A stretch of 60,366 bases of DNA from Enhygromyxa salina (GCF_002994615.1 NZ_PVNK01000188.1:1-60366); one strand, 5' to 3'. Positions 9,628 to 19,461 are shown, numbered from the stretch's first letter. The notes: generated by a model from the sequence alone, not told the origin. A program made the numbers and translations.

Positions 9628-10753
9628 GCCGCCGCCGGCCGAAGCGGGCCTGAAGCACGAAGTAGCCGTCGCGCTCGCCGCCTTCGATCTCCGCGCCGAG
9701 CTCGGTCAGGATCTCGACCGCGCGGTGGGGTCGGCTCACGACCAGGATCATCCGACCACCCGGCGCGAGCCAGGGCCGGAGGTCGAGGAGGCGCGTGAGC
9801 GTGGCCGCGTCGGCGTGGGTCGGGGGGTTGAGCAGGGCCAGCTCGACCGCGGCCTTCGGCTCGGGCTCGGGCGGTCCGTCGTGCTCGATCACGCGGACCC
9901 GCTGCTCGAGCTGGTTGCGCGCCGCGTTGTGCCGGATCAACGCGCACGCGCGCAGGTTGCTCTCGACGGCCACGACCTGGGCGTGCTCGAGGCGCGACGC
10001 GGCCCACAGCGCGAGCGGTCCGATGCCCGCGCACAGATCCAGGACCCGGCGCGGCGGCGCGGACCCGGCCGCGTCGTCGCGCCGCAAGATCGCGTCGGTG
10101 ACCGCGATCAGGGCGCGGGTGCCCGCGTCGAGCTCGCGGCGGCAAAACACCCCCGGGCGACTGTCGAGGGCCAGCTGCCCGAGGGCGGGATCGCGGATCT
10201 CGTAGGACCTCGTGCTCAGCTCGTCGGCGAGCTCGGCCCGAAAGTCAGGCCCGCGCACGCCCCGATAGAGGTGGTAGCCGCGGTCCCGGCCGACGACCTC
10301 GACGGCCTCGTCACCGAGCAGCGCGCGCATGGTCCTGGCCAGGCTCTTGCCACCTTTTTGTTTGCGCGCCGCGCAGTACAGCCGCCCGCCCTCGGCCAGC
10401 GCGAGGGCGCCGAGGGCCAGGCAGGCCTCGGAGAAGTCCTTGCCGAGGTGGGCCCGCGGCCAGACCATCGCGGCCTCGAAGCGCGCGTCGCCGAAGGGCG
10501 GCGGCGCGCTCGGATCTTCGCGCCCGAGGTCGGCGATGCACTCGTGTGGCGAACCAGTGCGCTCGCGCACGTCGAGGATCAGGCGGGTCGCGCCCGCGCG
10601 CAGCCCGGGCAGATCCCCACAGTGAACCAGGGCGAGCGCGCGGGGCTCGACCGTCCGCGCGATCTCGGCCAGCATCCGGACGCCTGGATCGTCGGGGTTG
10701 AGACCGTCGAGGCCCCCGGGGCCGGGTGCTGCTGGGCGGGGCTTTCGTGCCAT
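9620..10753 (-). CDS. RsmC/RlmG-type rRNA guanine-N2 methyltransferase-like protein
   Basis: A 377-residue protein starting at the ATG at 10753. The N-terminal half resembles the degenerate, catalytically silent domain of RsmC/RlmG. The C-terminal half is a class I SAM-dependent methyltransferase: PGVFCRRELDAGTRALI matches the family's GVFS-x-LDxGT entry, DLCAGIGPLAL is the SAM-binding motif I, and NPPTHAD is the NPP(F/Y/T)H active-site motif for exocyclic amine methylation. It likely methylates a guanine in 16S or 23S rRNA. Which nucleotide is modified cannot be told. A Gly-Lys-rich KQKGGKS stretch lies in the N-terminal domain. Confidence 0.8.
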   Translation of the reverse strand: MARKPRPAAPGPGGLDGLNPDDPGVRMLAEIARTVEPRALALVHCGDLPGLRAGATRLILDVRERTGSPHECIADLGREDPSAPPPFGDARFEAAMVWPRAHLGKDFSEACLALGALALAEGGRLYCAARKQKGGKSLARTMRALLGDEAVEVVGRDRGYHLYRGVRGPDFRAELADELSTRSYEIRDPALGQLALDSRPGVFCRRELDAGTRALIAVTDAILRRDDAAGSAPPRRVLDLCAGIGPLALWAASRLEHAQVVAVESNLRACALIRHNAARNQLEQRVRVIEHDGPPEPEPKAAVELALLNPPTHADAATLTRLLDLRPWLAPGGRMILVVSRPHRAVEILTELGAEIEGGERDGYFVLQARFGRRRPT

Positions 10754-11079
10754 CGGCCCCCACCTTGGCCCAACTTCGCGGCCCCGTCAGCCCGCGCCAC
10801 CCGCACTTCCCTCGCGGCCCGCGTGTGTAGACCGGGGCGGATCTCCGTGATAGAGGTTGCCCCTGTGCGCGAGAGCCCGTCCGAGTATGTCGGACTGGGT
10901 GATCACGCGCCCAATCTCGTCCTGGATCCTGCCCAAACGAGCTCTCCGCCGTCTCGGCGAGGGCCGGGCGCCAACGGCCAGGCCGCGCTTCGGGGCCCCA
11001 CGAGTGGGCCACGAGTGCACCTGGGCGACGTCAGCGGCCCAAACCGATACGCCGCGGGCGGAGCGATGGAGCGAAAGCT
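10754..11079. other. Divergent intergenic region with a small inverted repeat
   Basis: This 326-bp stretch separates the divergent methyltransferase and helicase genes. GTCCGA-gtatg-TCGGAC at 10879-10895 is a perfect 6-bp inverted repeat, extended by flanking CCC/GGG, and could be an operator or a hairpin. A GGAG at 11068-11071 is well placed as a ribosome-binding site for the TTG start at 11080. I see no gene or convincing sigma-70 promoter here. Confidence 0.4.
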
Positions 11080-14000
11080 TTGAGCAAGCTCGACAACCTG
11101 GTCCCCCTCCTCGCCCCCGAGGCGCTCGTGCGTGTCGCCAGCCCCAAGGCCATGAAGGCCGGTCAGGAGCTGTTCAAGAACAACGCGGTCAGCGACATCG
11201 TCGTCGACGGCGATAGCGTCCGCGGCAAGGTCAAGGGCACGCACCCCGTGCCCCACTCGACCTCGCTCAAGCGCGTCGTGACCCGCGGCGGCAAGGGCAC
11301 CAAGCTCGAGTGCAATTGCTCGTGCCCGACCTTCACGGACGGGTGGGAGAAGATCTGTCACCACGGCGTCGCCCTGGCCCTCGAGCTGCGCAAGCAATTT
11401 CTGGCCGGCGGCGAGCTGACCATGACCCAAAACCCCTGGGTCACCAACGTCGACGCCAAGAGCCAAAATCGCTACCAGATCGAGCAGCGTCGCGGGGTCT
11501 GGAACGTGACGGTGTTCGGGGCCGGGTCCGCGGTCTCGGCGGCCAAGCGCAAGCGCCAGGGCATGGCGATGGTCGACAAGCTGATCCAGCACTTCCTCGA
11601 CCAGGAGATCGACGAGACCGACGACGGCGCCCACGTGCTCGAGGACGTCGCCCTGGCCGGGATGCTGTACTTCGCCCGCGAGGCCTCGGTCTCGATCAAG
11701 GGCGTCGGCAAGCTGATCTTCGTGCCCGAGCCGCTGGTTTTGCGCGTCGAGGCCGAGACCCGCGACAAAGATCACCGCGTCGAGCTCCGTGCGTTCTTGC
11801 AGCACAAGCACTCCGAGCGCGAGTTCGAGGTCGACAAGGGCCGGATCATCGTCGGGGCCCCGACCTGGTTCTTGTGGCCCGAGACCGCCGAGATCTTCCT
11901 GGTCCCCGAGACCCCGCCGTGGACCCTCGAGGCGATCGCCAAGCGCCCGCTGATCGTCATGGACGCGAGCGTCGCCGCCGAAGAGATGGACAAGCTCAGC
12001 GAGAGCCTCCAGTCGGTCGGCGTGCCCCAACGCGACGTGTTCAACCTCGCCAGTGACTCGCGCGAGGTCGACAACTTCATCGTCACGATCGTCGGCGGGG
12101 CCAACAAGATCGCCGTGACCCTCGCGGCCCGCTACGACAACGTCACGCTCAGCGTCAGCGGCCACGAGCCCGAGTCGGCCCGCTACTCCGCCACGGTCTC
12201 GGCCTCCGGCGGGGATCAGACCATCGCCTTTTACCGCGACATCGAGGCCGAGACCCGCGCGCGCCAGGTCCTCTACGACGGCAAGCTGCGCTGGAGCGAC
12301 GCCGACGAGGCCTTCGTCGCCCTCGGCGACACCGCGATCGAGTTCATCGTCGCGGGCTTGCCGCTGCTGCCCGAGGCCTGGGAGAAGAAAGTCCCCAAGC
12401 TGCCCAAGCTGCGCAGCAAGTCACCCTCGCCGAGCATCTCGGTCAAGAGCGCGGGCGGCTCGGTCCTCGACGTCGAGGCCGTCGTCGACGTCGAGGGCGA
12501 GACCGGGCTGATCTCGTTTCGCGATCTGCTGCGCTGGCTCCACGAGGGCCGGCGCTGGGTCGAGCTCGCCGACGGCTCGGTCGCCAAGCTCGATCCCAAG
12601 ATCCTCGAGCCCGTCGCCGAGGCCGCGGGCTCGCTGCAGTTCGACAAGCAGGGCAACTCCGAGGTCAGCACCCTCGAGCTCGGGACCCTCGCGCGCCTGC
12701 TTCAAGAGGTCCCGACGGCCAAGGTCGCCAAGGACGTCAAGAAGCTGATGGCCAACATGACCGGCAAGCGCTCGGCCCGGGCCCCGCGCAAGGCCAAGGC
12801 GCTCACGGCCAAGCTCCGCGACTACCAAAAGTCTGGCTACGCGTGGCTGTGGCAGCTGCACGACAACCAGATGGCCGGGATCCTCGCCGACGACATGGGC
12901 CTGGGTAAGACCGTGCAGGCCCTGGCCTTGCTGGCCAAGGCCAAGGAGTCCGACGGCGACATGCCCTCGCTGATCATCGGCCCGACCTCGGTCCTCGGGG
13001 TCTGGCGCCAGGAGGTCAAGAAGTGGGCGCCGAGCCTCTCGGTGTTGGTCTGGCACGGCACCGACCGGTCCGAGAACCGCCGCCTGCTCAAGAAGACCGA
13101 CGTCGTCGTGACCAGCTACGCGATCTTGCGCCGCGACATCGCGGACCTGGCCAAGATCCGCTTTCGCTACGTCATCCTCGACGAGGCCCAGTACATCAAG
13201 AACTGGACCACGAGCACGGCCAAGTCGGCCAAGAAGCTCAAGGCCGACCATCGCCTCGCGCTCAGCGGCACCCCGATCGAGAACCACCTCGTCGATCTGT
13301 GGGCGATCTTCGACTTCCTCGCGCCGGGCTTCCTCGGCAAGCTCAGCGAGTTTCAGAAGAACTACGTCAAGCCGATCGAGGACGGCGACCACAAGGCCAT
13401 CGAGACCCTGCGCGCGCGGATCCGGCCCTTCATCATGCGGCGGCGCAAAGAGGACGTCGCGTCCGAGCTGCCGCCCAAGACCGAGCAGACGATCTTCGTC
13501 CAGTTCGGGCGCAGCCAGCTCGCGCTCTACAACCGGATCCTCAAGGCCGCCAAGACCGAGATCGACACCCGCGTCGGCGAGGTCGGCATCGAGAAGTCGC
13601 AGATGACGATCCTCGCCGCGCTCACGCGCCTGCGCCAGGTCTGCACGGATCCGCGCCTGCTCTCGCTGCCCGAGGGCAGCGCGGTCCCACCCTCGACCAA
13701 GATGGACGCGTTCCGCGAGCTGATCGCCGAGTGCGTCGGGTCCGGGCGCAAGGCCCTGGTGTTCTCGCAGTTCGTCGAGATGCAGAAGCTGATCGCCGAG
13801 GTCCTCGAAGAGCTCGAGATCGAATTCTTGTGGCTCCACGGCGGGACCACCAACCGCGAGGAGCTCGTCAACCGCTTCCAGCAAAAGAGCGGGCCGCCCG
13901 TGTTCTTGATCTCGCTTCGGGCCGGCGGCGCGGGCTTGACCCTGACCGAGGCCGACACGGTGATCCACTACGATCCGTGGTGGAACCCGGCGGTCGAGGA

Positions 14001-14235
14001 TCAGGCGACCGACCGCGTCCACCGGATCGGGCAAGACAAGCCGGTCATGGTCTACCGCCTGGTCGTCGAGCACACGGTCGAGCAGAAGATGGTCGAGCTC
14101 GGGGCAGAGAAGCGCAAGATCGCCGAGTCGGCGCTCGGCCGCGACACCAGGGTTGGCAAGAAGCTGACCATGGAGGACGTGGATGACCTGCTCGCGACGC
14201 CCGTGAGTGGATCCGCCGCCTGGGACGAAGTGTGA
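11080..14235 (+). CDS. SNF2-family helicase with N-terminal SWIM zinc finger
   Basis: A 1051-residue ATP-dependent DNA translocase. A TTG start is used, 8 bp after GGAG; the nearest upstream ATG (11066) is out of frame and stops at once. The SWIM motif C-x-C-x(n)-C-x-H (CNCSC...ICHH) is at about residues 76-96. A middle region of ~450 residues, probably the bacterial SNF2-associated domain, precedes the motor. The motor shows Walker A in DDMGLGKT (~605-612), the DEAQ box at ~701, SGTPIENHL, and the C-lobe motifs SLRAGGAGLTL, HYDPWWNPA and DRVHRIGQ. Such proteins are common in large-genome actinobacteria and myxobacteria, and their role is mostly unknown. The gene stands alone. Confidence 0.93.
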   Translation: MSKLDNLVPLLAPEALVRVASPKAMKAGQELFKNNAVSDIVVDGDSVRGKVKGTHPVPHSTSLKRVVTRGGKGTKLECNCSCPTFTDGWEKICHHGVALALELRKQFLAGGELTMTQNPWVTNVDAKSQNRYQIEQRRGVWNVTVFGAGSAVSAAKRKRQGMAMVDKLIQHFLDQEIDETDDGAHVLEDVALAGMLYFAREASVSIKGVGKLIFVPEPLVLRVEAETRDKDHRVELRAFLQHKHSEREFEVDKGRIIVGAPTWFLWPETAEIFLVPETPPWTLEAIAKRPLIVMDASVAAEEMDKLSESLQSVGVPQRDVFNLASDSREVDNFIVTIVGGANKIAVTLAARYDNVTLSVSGHEPESARYSATVSASGGDQTIAFYRDIEAETRARQVLYDGKLRWSDADEAFVALGDTAIEFIVAGLPLLPEAWEKKVPKLPKLRSKSPSPSISVKSAGGSVLDVEAVVDVEGETGLISFRDLLRWLHEGRRWVELADGSVAKLDPKILEPVAEAAGSLQFDKQGNSEVSTLELGTLARLLQEVPTAKVAKDVKKLMANMTGKRSARAPRKAKALTAKLRDYQKSGYAWLWQLHDNQMAGILADDMGLGKTVQALALLAKAKESDGDMPSLIIGPTSVLGVWRQEVKKWAPSLSVLVWHGTDRSENRRLLKKTDVVVTSYAILRRDIADLAKIRFRYVILDEAQYIKNWTTSTAKSAKKLKADHRLALSGTPIENHLVDLWAIFDFLAPGFLGKLSEFQKNYVKPIEDGDHKAIETLRARIRPFIMRRRKEDVASELPPKTEQTIFVQFGRSQLALYNRILKAAKTEIDTRVGEVGIEKSQMTILAALTRLRQVCTDPRLLSLPEGSAVPPSTKMDAFRELIAECVGSGRKALVFSQFVEMQKLIAEVLEELEIEFLWLHGGTTNREELVNRFQQKSGPPVFLISLRAGGAGLTLTEADTVIHYDPWWNPAVEDQATDRVHRIGQDKPVMVYRLVVEHTVEQKMVELGAEKRKIAESALGRDTRVGKKLTMEDVDDLLATPVSGSAAWDEV

Positions 14236-14326
14236 GTCCGGTCCGGGGGGGCGAACCACGGGGCGCCATCACGGCGTGGCTTCGTCCCTCCCGTGACTGC
14301 GGCGGAGCCACAGGTTGCAACACGCA

Positions 14327-15190
14327 CTAAACCCGTTTGAAGGGCAGGACGCGGGCACCCTTGGGGGCGGGGTCGATTGGGGGCAGCGAGAGGACGAGCT
14401 TCTCGATCGCGGGGACGGCTCGGAGCATGACTCCGGCGGCGCCGATCTCGGAGAAGGGGCCGCCGTAGACGAGGATGACGTGGTAGATGCCGGCGAAGTC
14501 GCGGGCGAGCCAGCCGAGGTCGTCCTCGATCGCCTCGTGGTTCTCGGGCGCGCGGCGGACCGCTGCGATCGCGCGGCAGGTCGCGAAGTGGGCCGGCCAG
14601 TCGTCGGGGCCGCGGTGGGAGCCGAGCTCGCGGATGACCGGGAGCTTGCGCTGGAGGCGTTCGCGGAGCTTGCGGGGCGTGAGCTTGGCGAGGCGTTTGG
14701 CCAGCGTGGGCTCGTCGAGGCCGACGAGCTCGACGATGTCGACGCCGGCCGCGGCGGCGCTGTCGGCTAGCTCGCCGATCCACATTGCGATCTCGACGTC
14801 CTCGGGTCCGGGGGTGTCCTCGGAGGTCCCCCACAAGACCGGCGAGTCCTCGTCGATCACGACCGCGCGCAGGGCGTCGGCCTTGGCCGCGAGGACCGCG
14901 AGGGCGTCGTCGATCTCGCGGTTGGCGGCCGGGGTCGCGAGCCGCGGGCTGCGGACCTGCAGCAGCCCGCTGACCCCCGCGAAGGACTCGACGAGCGCGG
15001 CGAGCTTGGCCTCGGGCTGGGCGGGGTCATCGAGGGGCGCGGCGAACAGCGCGACGACCCGCCAGCCACCGGGGATCTCGGCGAAGACGGAGTCGGCCTG
15101 CTCGGGCGAGCGACCGCCAAACTCGAAGCGGGCGTCGTCGCAGCTCAGCTCGTGACGGACCAGGTCGAGGAAGCGCTGGAGGTGCTCCAT
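14327..15190 (-). CDS. Hypothetical protein, possibly roadblock/MglB-like fold
   Basis: A 287-residue cytoplasmic protein with an ATG start at 15190 and a GGAG-like site near it. No hydrophobic segments. Two stretches resemble the beta-strand pattern of roadblock/LC7 domains: ALRAVVIDEDSPVLWGTS at about 105-122, and YHVILVYGGPF with an alpha segment leading to SLPPIDP near the C-terminus. That similarity is weak and eye-based. The middle is Leu/Lys/Arg-rich and helical. It converges with the helicase gene and diverges from the lipoprotein gene at 15271 across 80 bp. Confidence 0.6.
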   Translation of the reverse strand: MEHLQRFLDLVRHELSCDDARFEFGGRSPEQADSVFAEIPGGWRVVALFAAPLDDPAQPEAKLAALVESFAGVSGLLQVRSPRLATPAANREIDDALAVLAAKADALRAVVIDEDSPVLWGTSEDTPGPEDVEIAMWIGELADSAAAAGVDIVELVGLDEPTLAKRLAKLTPRKLRERLQRKLPVIRELGSHRGPDDWPAHFATCRAIAAVRRAPENHEAIEDDLGWLARDFAGIYHVILVYGGPFSEIGAAGVMLRAVPAIEKLVLSLPPIDPAPKGARVLPFKRV

Positions 15191-15270
15191 TCGCTGGAGG
15201 TTAGCTGATCTCGTGACGGCCGAGAGAGCCCGCCCCGGCCTCGCCGACGAAACCAGCTATCCTCCCGCGC

Positions 15271-17121
15271 ATGCGCGCACGCCGAACCCGAGCGACCCTG
15301 TGCGCGGCCCTGCTGCTGGCCGCCCCGCTCGCCTCCTGCACCAAGAACAATCCCAGCACCAACGTCAAGATCGCCGGCGAGGGCGACGGTCCCGGCGAGG
15401 GCGGGCGGCTCAACGCCGAGGCCGGCGGCGCCGCCGTCGAGCGCGAGCCGATCGAGAAGATCGAGATCGCGGGCAGCGTCACGGGCGTCGGCGACATGCT
15501 CGACGCGGGCGCCAAGCTGCTCAACATGTGGTCGCCACCCGAGCCCGGCGCGCCGCCAATTGACCTGCGCAGTTTCATCGGGGTCATGCTCATCCAGGAG
15601 GGCTTCGGGCCCGGCTTCCTCGAGAGCATCGACCTCGACGGGGTCCACGCCATGGAGCTCGGCTTCCCCCACGAGGGCCAGCCCGGGGTCACCGACGCCG
15701 ACGTGGATCTCTCGCTCGTGTTCAGCGCGATCGACCCGGTCCGCGCGATCGAGAGCATGCCCGCGGGCATGCAGCCGCAGCCGCTCGGCGACAACTTGTG
15801 GCAGCTCGCCGAGAACGACTCGCAGCTGTTCTTCCGGGCCGGGTCCGGCGCGCTCGAGGTCGCCCTGAGCATGGACGGGCTCGACGTCGCCAACGGCCTC
15901 CGAGCCCAGGTCGCGGTCGGGCCCGACGAGCCGCGGGTCAAGGTCGCCGCTGCCAACGTCCCGCCCGTCGACATCGACGTCAGCGACATGCTCCCGCTGC
16001 CGCGGGGCATGGCGAACACCCTCAGCTCGATCATCAACGAGACCAAGTCGCTCGAGCTCACCGGCGACTTCGGCAGCGACCGCGACCTCCGGGCTCAGGT
16101 CAGCGCCGAGGCGCCCTTCGGCCGCCTCGGCCTCGATCCGATCGGGCCCGCGACCCAGGCCCCGAGCGAGCTGGCCGAGGCCCTGCCGGGTGAGGCGATG
16201 GGCGTGTGGGTCATGCCCTGGGGCGATCCGAAGCTGCTCCACGACGCCCTCGACCGCCAGATCCCCGTCGACCAGATCCCCGCGCCCTTCGACGGCTACG
16301 TCGACGAGGTCGTGGCTGGCGCCCACGGGATCCTCGGGGCCGTGCGCAACGAGGTCCTCGCGGCCGCGTATATCGACAAGGGCAAGTTCACCCTCGTGCT
16401 CGCGGCCGAGGTCGACGACGAGGCCGCGGCCCGCGACGCGATCCGCGAGGTCTTTGGCGCGGCCGAGAAGGCCTTCGGCGACCACATCGCCCTCGCCGGC
16501 AACAGCTCCGACCACGCCTACAAGGTCAGCTTCAAGAAGAGCGTGGTCCGGGCCGGCAAGGCCAAGGGCGATCTGTTCACGCTCACGATCCCCAAGGCCA
16601 TGCAGGCCGCGCTCGACGACCTCGGGTGGTTCTTCGGGACCAAGAAGCCGCAGGTCGAGGTCGCGTCGGTCGTCGTCGACGGCAAGCTGATCGTCGCGCT
16701 CGGCGTCGGCCAAAAGGCGATGATGAGCGCGATCGGTCGGCGGGTGGGCAAGTCCTCGGACGCCGGGCTCGAGGCCGGCGGCGGGCTCGCGCTCGCGCGC
16801 AAGCTGACCCAGGGCTGCCAGTACTGCATCGCCGTCGACCCGAGCGAGGTCGGCGAGATGGTGTTCACGACCCTCTCGGCCGACCAAAGCCAGCCCGAGG
16901 AGGTCCACAAGGCCGCGGCCAAGGCCCGCGACGCGCTGGCCAAGCTCGGCCTCGACGGTGAGGTCGCGTTCGCGCTGCGCTTCGACCAGGACCGGGGCTC
17001 GCTCGGTTTCGGTGTGCCCAAGTCGCTGCTGTTCGCCGACCCCGCCAAGATCAAGTCGGTCGTCGACCTCGCCAAGTCGATCGACGAGGCCCGCGAGGCC
17101 GCGTGGGCCAAGACCCAGTAG
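15271..17121 (+). CDS. Large lipoprotein of unknown function
   Basis: A 616-residue protein whose N-terminus is a lipoprotein signal (Arg-rich n-region, hydrophobic core, lipobox LASC with Cys at ~23). A Gly/Glu-rich linker follows, then a long alpha/beta region without transmembrane segments. Repeated patterns of the kind D-x-F-x-G-Y-V-D and E-V-F-G-A-A-E hint at a duplicated structure of about 200 residues, seen also in other myxobacterial lipoproteins, but I cannot name the family. It is followed by a hairpin and a possible MocA-like gene, so the two might share a transcript. Confidence 0.7.
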   Translation: MRARRTRATLCAALLLAAPLASCTKNNPSTNVKIAGEGDGPGEGGRLNAEAGGAAVEREPIEKIEIAGSVTGVGDMLDAGAKLLNMWSPPEPGAPPIDLRSFIGVMLIQEGFGPGFLESIDLDGVHAMELGFPHEGQPGVTDADVDLSLVFSAIDPVRAIESMPAGMQPQPLGDNLWQLAENDSQLFFRAGSGALEVALSMDGLDVANGLRAQVAVGPDEPRVKVAAANVPPVDIDVSDMLPLPRGMANTLSSIINETKSLELTGDFGSDRDLRAQVSAEAPFGRLGLDPIGPATQAPSELAEALPGEAMGVWVMPWGDPKLLHDALDRQIPVDQIPAPFDGYVDEVVAGAHGILGAVRNEVLAAAYIDKGKFTLVLAAEVDDEAAARDAIREVFGAAEKAFGDHIALAGNSSDHAYKVSFKKSVVRAGKAKGDLFTLTIPKAMQAALDDLGWFFGTKKPQVEVASVVVDGKLIVALGVGQKAMMSAIGRRVGKSSDAGLEAGGGLALARKLTQGCQYCIAVDPSEVGEMVFTTLSADQSQPEEVHKAAAKARDALAKLGLDGEVAFALRFDQDRGSLGFGVPKSLLFADPAKIKSVVDLAKSIDEAREAAWAKTQ

Positions 17122-17122
17122 G

Positions 17123-17172
17123 GGCGGACCCGGACGCCCGGTCCGCCGGACCTGCCGGACCTGCCGGACCTG
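17123..17172 (+). other. Hairpin plus 9-bp tandem repeats
   Basis: GGCGGACC (17123-17130) and GGTCCGCC (17140-17147) form a perfect 8-bp stem two bases after a stop codon. Three copies of CCGGACCTG (17146-17172) and two degenerate copies follow directly. No T-run is present, so rho-independent termination is uncertain. The repeat supports placing the next gene's start downstream, at 17199. Confidence 0.5.
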
Positions 17173-17198
17173 CCCGAGCTGCCCGAACCGTCCGGTCG

Positions 17199-17786
17199 GT
17201 GGCCGGGCTGGTCCTGGCCGCGGGCGCCTCGTCGCGGATGGGGCGGGCCAAGGCCCTCGTCGAGCTCGACGGCCGCAGCTTCGTCAACGCGGGGATCGAG
17301 CTGCTGCGCGCGGCTGGCTGTGAGCTCGTGCTCGTGGTCGACGGCGCCCATCGCCTCGACCCCGAGTCACTCGCGGGCGCCCGGCTCGTCCACAACTCGC
17401 GCTGGCGCGACGGCCCGCTCTCGACCCTCCAGCTCGGCCTCCGCCAGGCCCTCGCGCGGACGCCCGAGCTCGACGGGCTCGTCGCCCACCACGTCGAGCG
17501 GCCCCGGGTCCGGGCCCAGACCGTCCGCGCGCTGCTCGAGGCCCACGCCCGCGAGCCCGGGGGGCTGTGGCAGCCGACCCACCTCGGCCGCTCGGGCCAC
17601 CCGATGCTGTGGCCGCGCGGGCTGTTTTCGCAGCTGCTCGCCCTCGACCCTGCGCGCGACACCGCGCGGGTTCTGGTCCGGGGCGCGGCCGCGGGCCTGC
17701 GTCGCAAGCTCGAGGTCGACGACCCCGGGGTGCTCGACAACATCGACACGCCCGCGCAGCTTCAGCGTGTCCGCGGCGAGCCGTGA
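17199..17786 (+). CDS. MocA/MobA-like nucleotidyltransferase
   Basis: A 195-residue protein of the family that attaches CMP or GMP to molybdopterin. The GTG at 17199 puts the nucleotide-binding motif LAAGASSRMGRAKAL at residues ~5-19, the usual position; the frame is open to 17103 but the extra residues are encoded by tandem repeats. GHPMLW later in the chain matches the family's GHP motif. The expected metal-binding G-D-x-P is replaced by V-E-R-P in LVAHHVERPRV, so activity is open to doubt. An XdhC gene lies 6 kb away, but no molybdoenzyme structural gene is in the window. Confidence 0.75.
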   Translation: MAGLVLAAGASSRMGRAKALVELDGRSFVNAGIELLRAAGCELVLVVDGAHRLDPESLAGARLVHNSRWRDGPLSTLQLGLRQALARTPELDGLVAHHVERPRVRAQTVRALLEAHAREPGGLWQPTHLGRSGHPMLWPRGLFSQLLALDPARDTARVLVRGAAAGLRRKLEVDDPGVLDNIDTPAQLQRVRGEP

Positions 17787-17810
17787 CTCGGGCAGTGAAG
17801 TTGGTGCTGC

Positions 17811-19292
17811 TCAGGCGTGCGCGAACTGCTGCTGGGCGGGCTGCTGGGCGGGCTGGGCAGGCTGGGCAGGCTGTCGCTGCTGAGCCCGTCGCGTCCGCAG
17901 GGCCTGCGACTTGCGGAACTCCTCGGCGGCGGCGGTTCGTACGAAGCTGACGTGACCGCGGAGCTCCTTGACGGCAGCTTCGATGTCGTCCAGTGACACC
18001 TTGAAGAACTCCTTGCGATTGTTGACGAGGTTGACCTGGTAGGCCGCGAAGCGGCGTTGCAGCTCACTCTCGAACTTGGGAGCGTCCTCGCAGTAAATCA
18101 TGGCGTGGACATCGAAACGAAATGGTACGGACGCGTCGCCGAGCTCCTTGACGCGGTCCAGGGGCTCGAGACGCCTCGTCATGCCGATTTTGTAAACATG
18201 CTCTCCGAACGACCCGATGTTCGAGATCACGTAGACATGGCCGCTGCGGGTGATTTGGGCCCGGGAGACGGCGCGCTCGCGCTTTGACGTCGTCTCTGCC
18301 AGCTTCTGCTGGAGATCGTCAATTTTTGCCAACAGTTGGTCGTGGCGTTTTCCAGCGGCCGACTCAGCCTGCTGCTGCGCCTTGGCGATGGCCTTGGTGA
18401 GCTTGCTTTCTTCGGCCTCGGCCGCTTTTTGGGCTGCCTCGATCTCCTTCTGGGCCCGCTCTTCTTCGCGCATTTGTTCACGGATCAGGCGCTGCTCCTC
18501 CTTCTCTGCCTGGCGCTTCTCTTTGTATGAGTGGGTGAGTCGGAGCTCGTCAATCTTGTACTTGAAGTATGCGGATGTGATCTCGCACTGGTTGACTGCG
18601 CCGAGCTTGTTGATGGCGGCGTGGGCTCGGGTGACTCGTTTCTCCAGGGACTCGATGTTGTTGTACTTGACGCGGGCGATGGCGGCGTCGCATTCGCCGT
18701 TGAACGCGCGCAGCATCAGCTTGATCTTGTCCTTGATCATCTTGCGCCCCTTGGCCGCGCTGCCTTCGACGGTCCAGGTCGTTCGGCAGACCGCAGCCAG
18801 GCCCTCCTTGGTCATGGACTTTTGCAGGTCTCGGATATCGTCGAGCCGCCTCTTGTACTCGTCCGCTGTCCCGAAGTCATAGTTGCTCTCGTAGAGGCCG
18901 TGCGCCTCAAACAACGCTTGTTCGTTGAGGTGGGCCAGCTCTGCGCGTAGGGCGTCGGTTTGCCCGCGAAGTTGGGCTTCCTCGGCTCGGGCCTGAGCCA
19001 GGTTAGCCTCGGACTGAGCCCGAGCCTGGTCGAACTGCGCATGGTAGCTAGCGATGGTCGCCTGCGCCTGCTGCTGCTCTTGGACGATCTGAGCGCGGAT
19101 GGCCGCGAGCGTGGCCTCGATGTCGCGGATCGACTGAAAGCGGGTGAGTTGGGCCTCGGCGGTGGCCAGGCGTTGCTCGAGGTCGCCTCTTTCTTGATGA
19201 ACTTGCGCGAGTCGACGCTTGGACTGTCCGAGGAAAAGGATGGTACCGACGAGTGCGAGGGCCATGACGGCCGCGAGGATGTAACCGAGCAT
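17811..19292 (-). CDS. Membrane-anchored DUF4041 / T5orf172 (GIY-YIG-like) protein
   Basis: A 493-residue protein with an ATG start. One transmembrane helix (about 4-22) is followed by a coiled coil (~25-125) rich in Gln, Ala and Glu, a conserved alpha-helical domain of the DUF4041 type (~135-255), a second coiled coil (~260-345), and a GIY-YIG-superfamily domain (~350-445). In the last, HVYVISN and YKIGMTRR match the GIY and YIG motifs, with DRVKELG and the EXEL...EFF tail also in place. The C-terminus is a Gln/Pro/Ala repeat. This domain pairing is common in phages and accessory loci, and the nuclease would face the cytoplasm. Its codons are less GC-biased than its neighbours, suggesting transfer. 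It lies convergent to the MocA-like gene. Confidence 0.85.
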   Translation of the reverse strand: MLGYILAAVMALALVGTILFLGQSKRRLAQVHQERGDLEQRLATAEAQLTRFQSIRDIEATLAAIRAQIVQEQQQAQATIASYHAQFDQARAQSEANLAQARAEEAQLRGQTDALRAELAHLNEQALFEAHGLYESNYDFGTADEYKRRLDDIRDLQKSMTKEGLAAVCRTTWTVEGSAAKGRKMIKDKIKLMLRAFNGECDAAIARVKYNNIESLEKRVTRAHAAINKLGAVNQCEITSAYFKYKIDELRLTHSYKEKRQAEKEEQRLIREQMREEERAQKEIEAAQKAAEAEESKLTKAIAKAQQQAESAAGKRHDQLLAKIDDLQQKLAETTSKRERAVSRAQITRSGHVYVISNIGSFGEHVYKIGMTRRLEPLDRVKELGDASVPFRFDVHAMIYCEDAPKFESELQRRFAAYQVNLVNNRKEFFKVSLDDIEAAVKELRGHVSFVRTAAAEEFRKSQALRTRRAQQRQPAQPAQPAQQPAQQQFAHA

Positions 19293-19461
19293 TCTCCGAA
19301 TCTACCACGGCGAAAGCTATCGAAATCGCGCGTTACGTAGGAGAGTCCACACCACGACGGACTCGTTGGGGGTCTGCGCCGAGGCGAGCGAGCCCCGCGA
19401 GCGCGTGGTGTCGAGGCGACTTCTGGACTGAGCCGCGGGGCTGGACTATCGTGGTCCGTAT

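Noticed and set aside
9536..11083. 515-residue plus-strand frame over the methyltransferase
   Set aside because: Antisense of an enzyme with clear motif I and NPP motifs; composition is Arg/Gly/Asp-biased.
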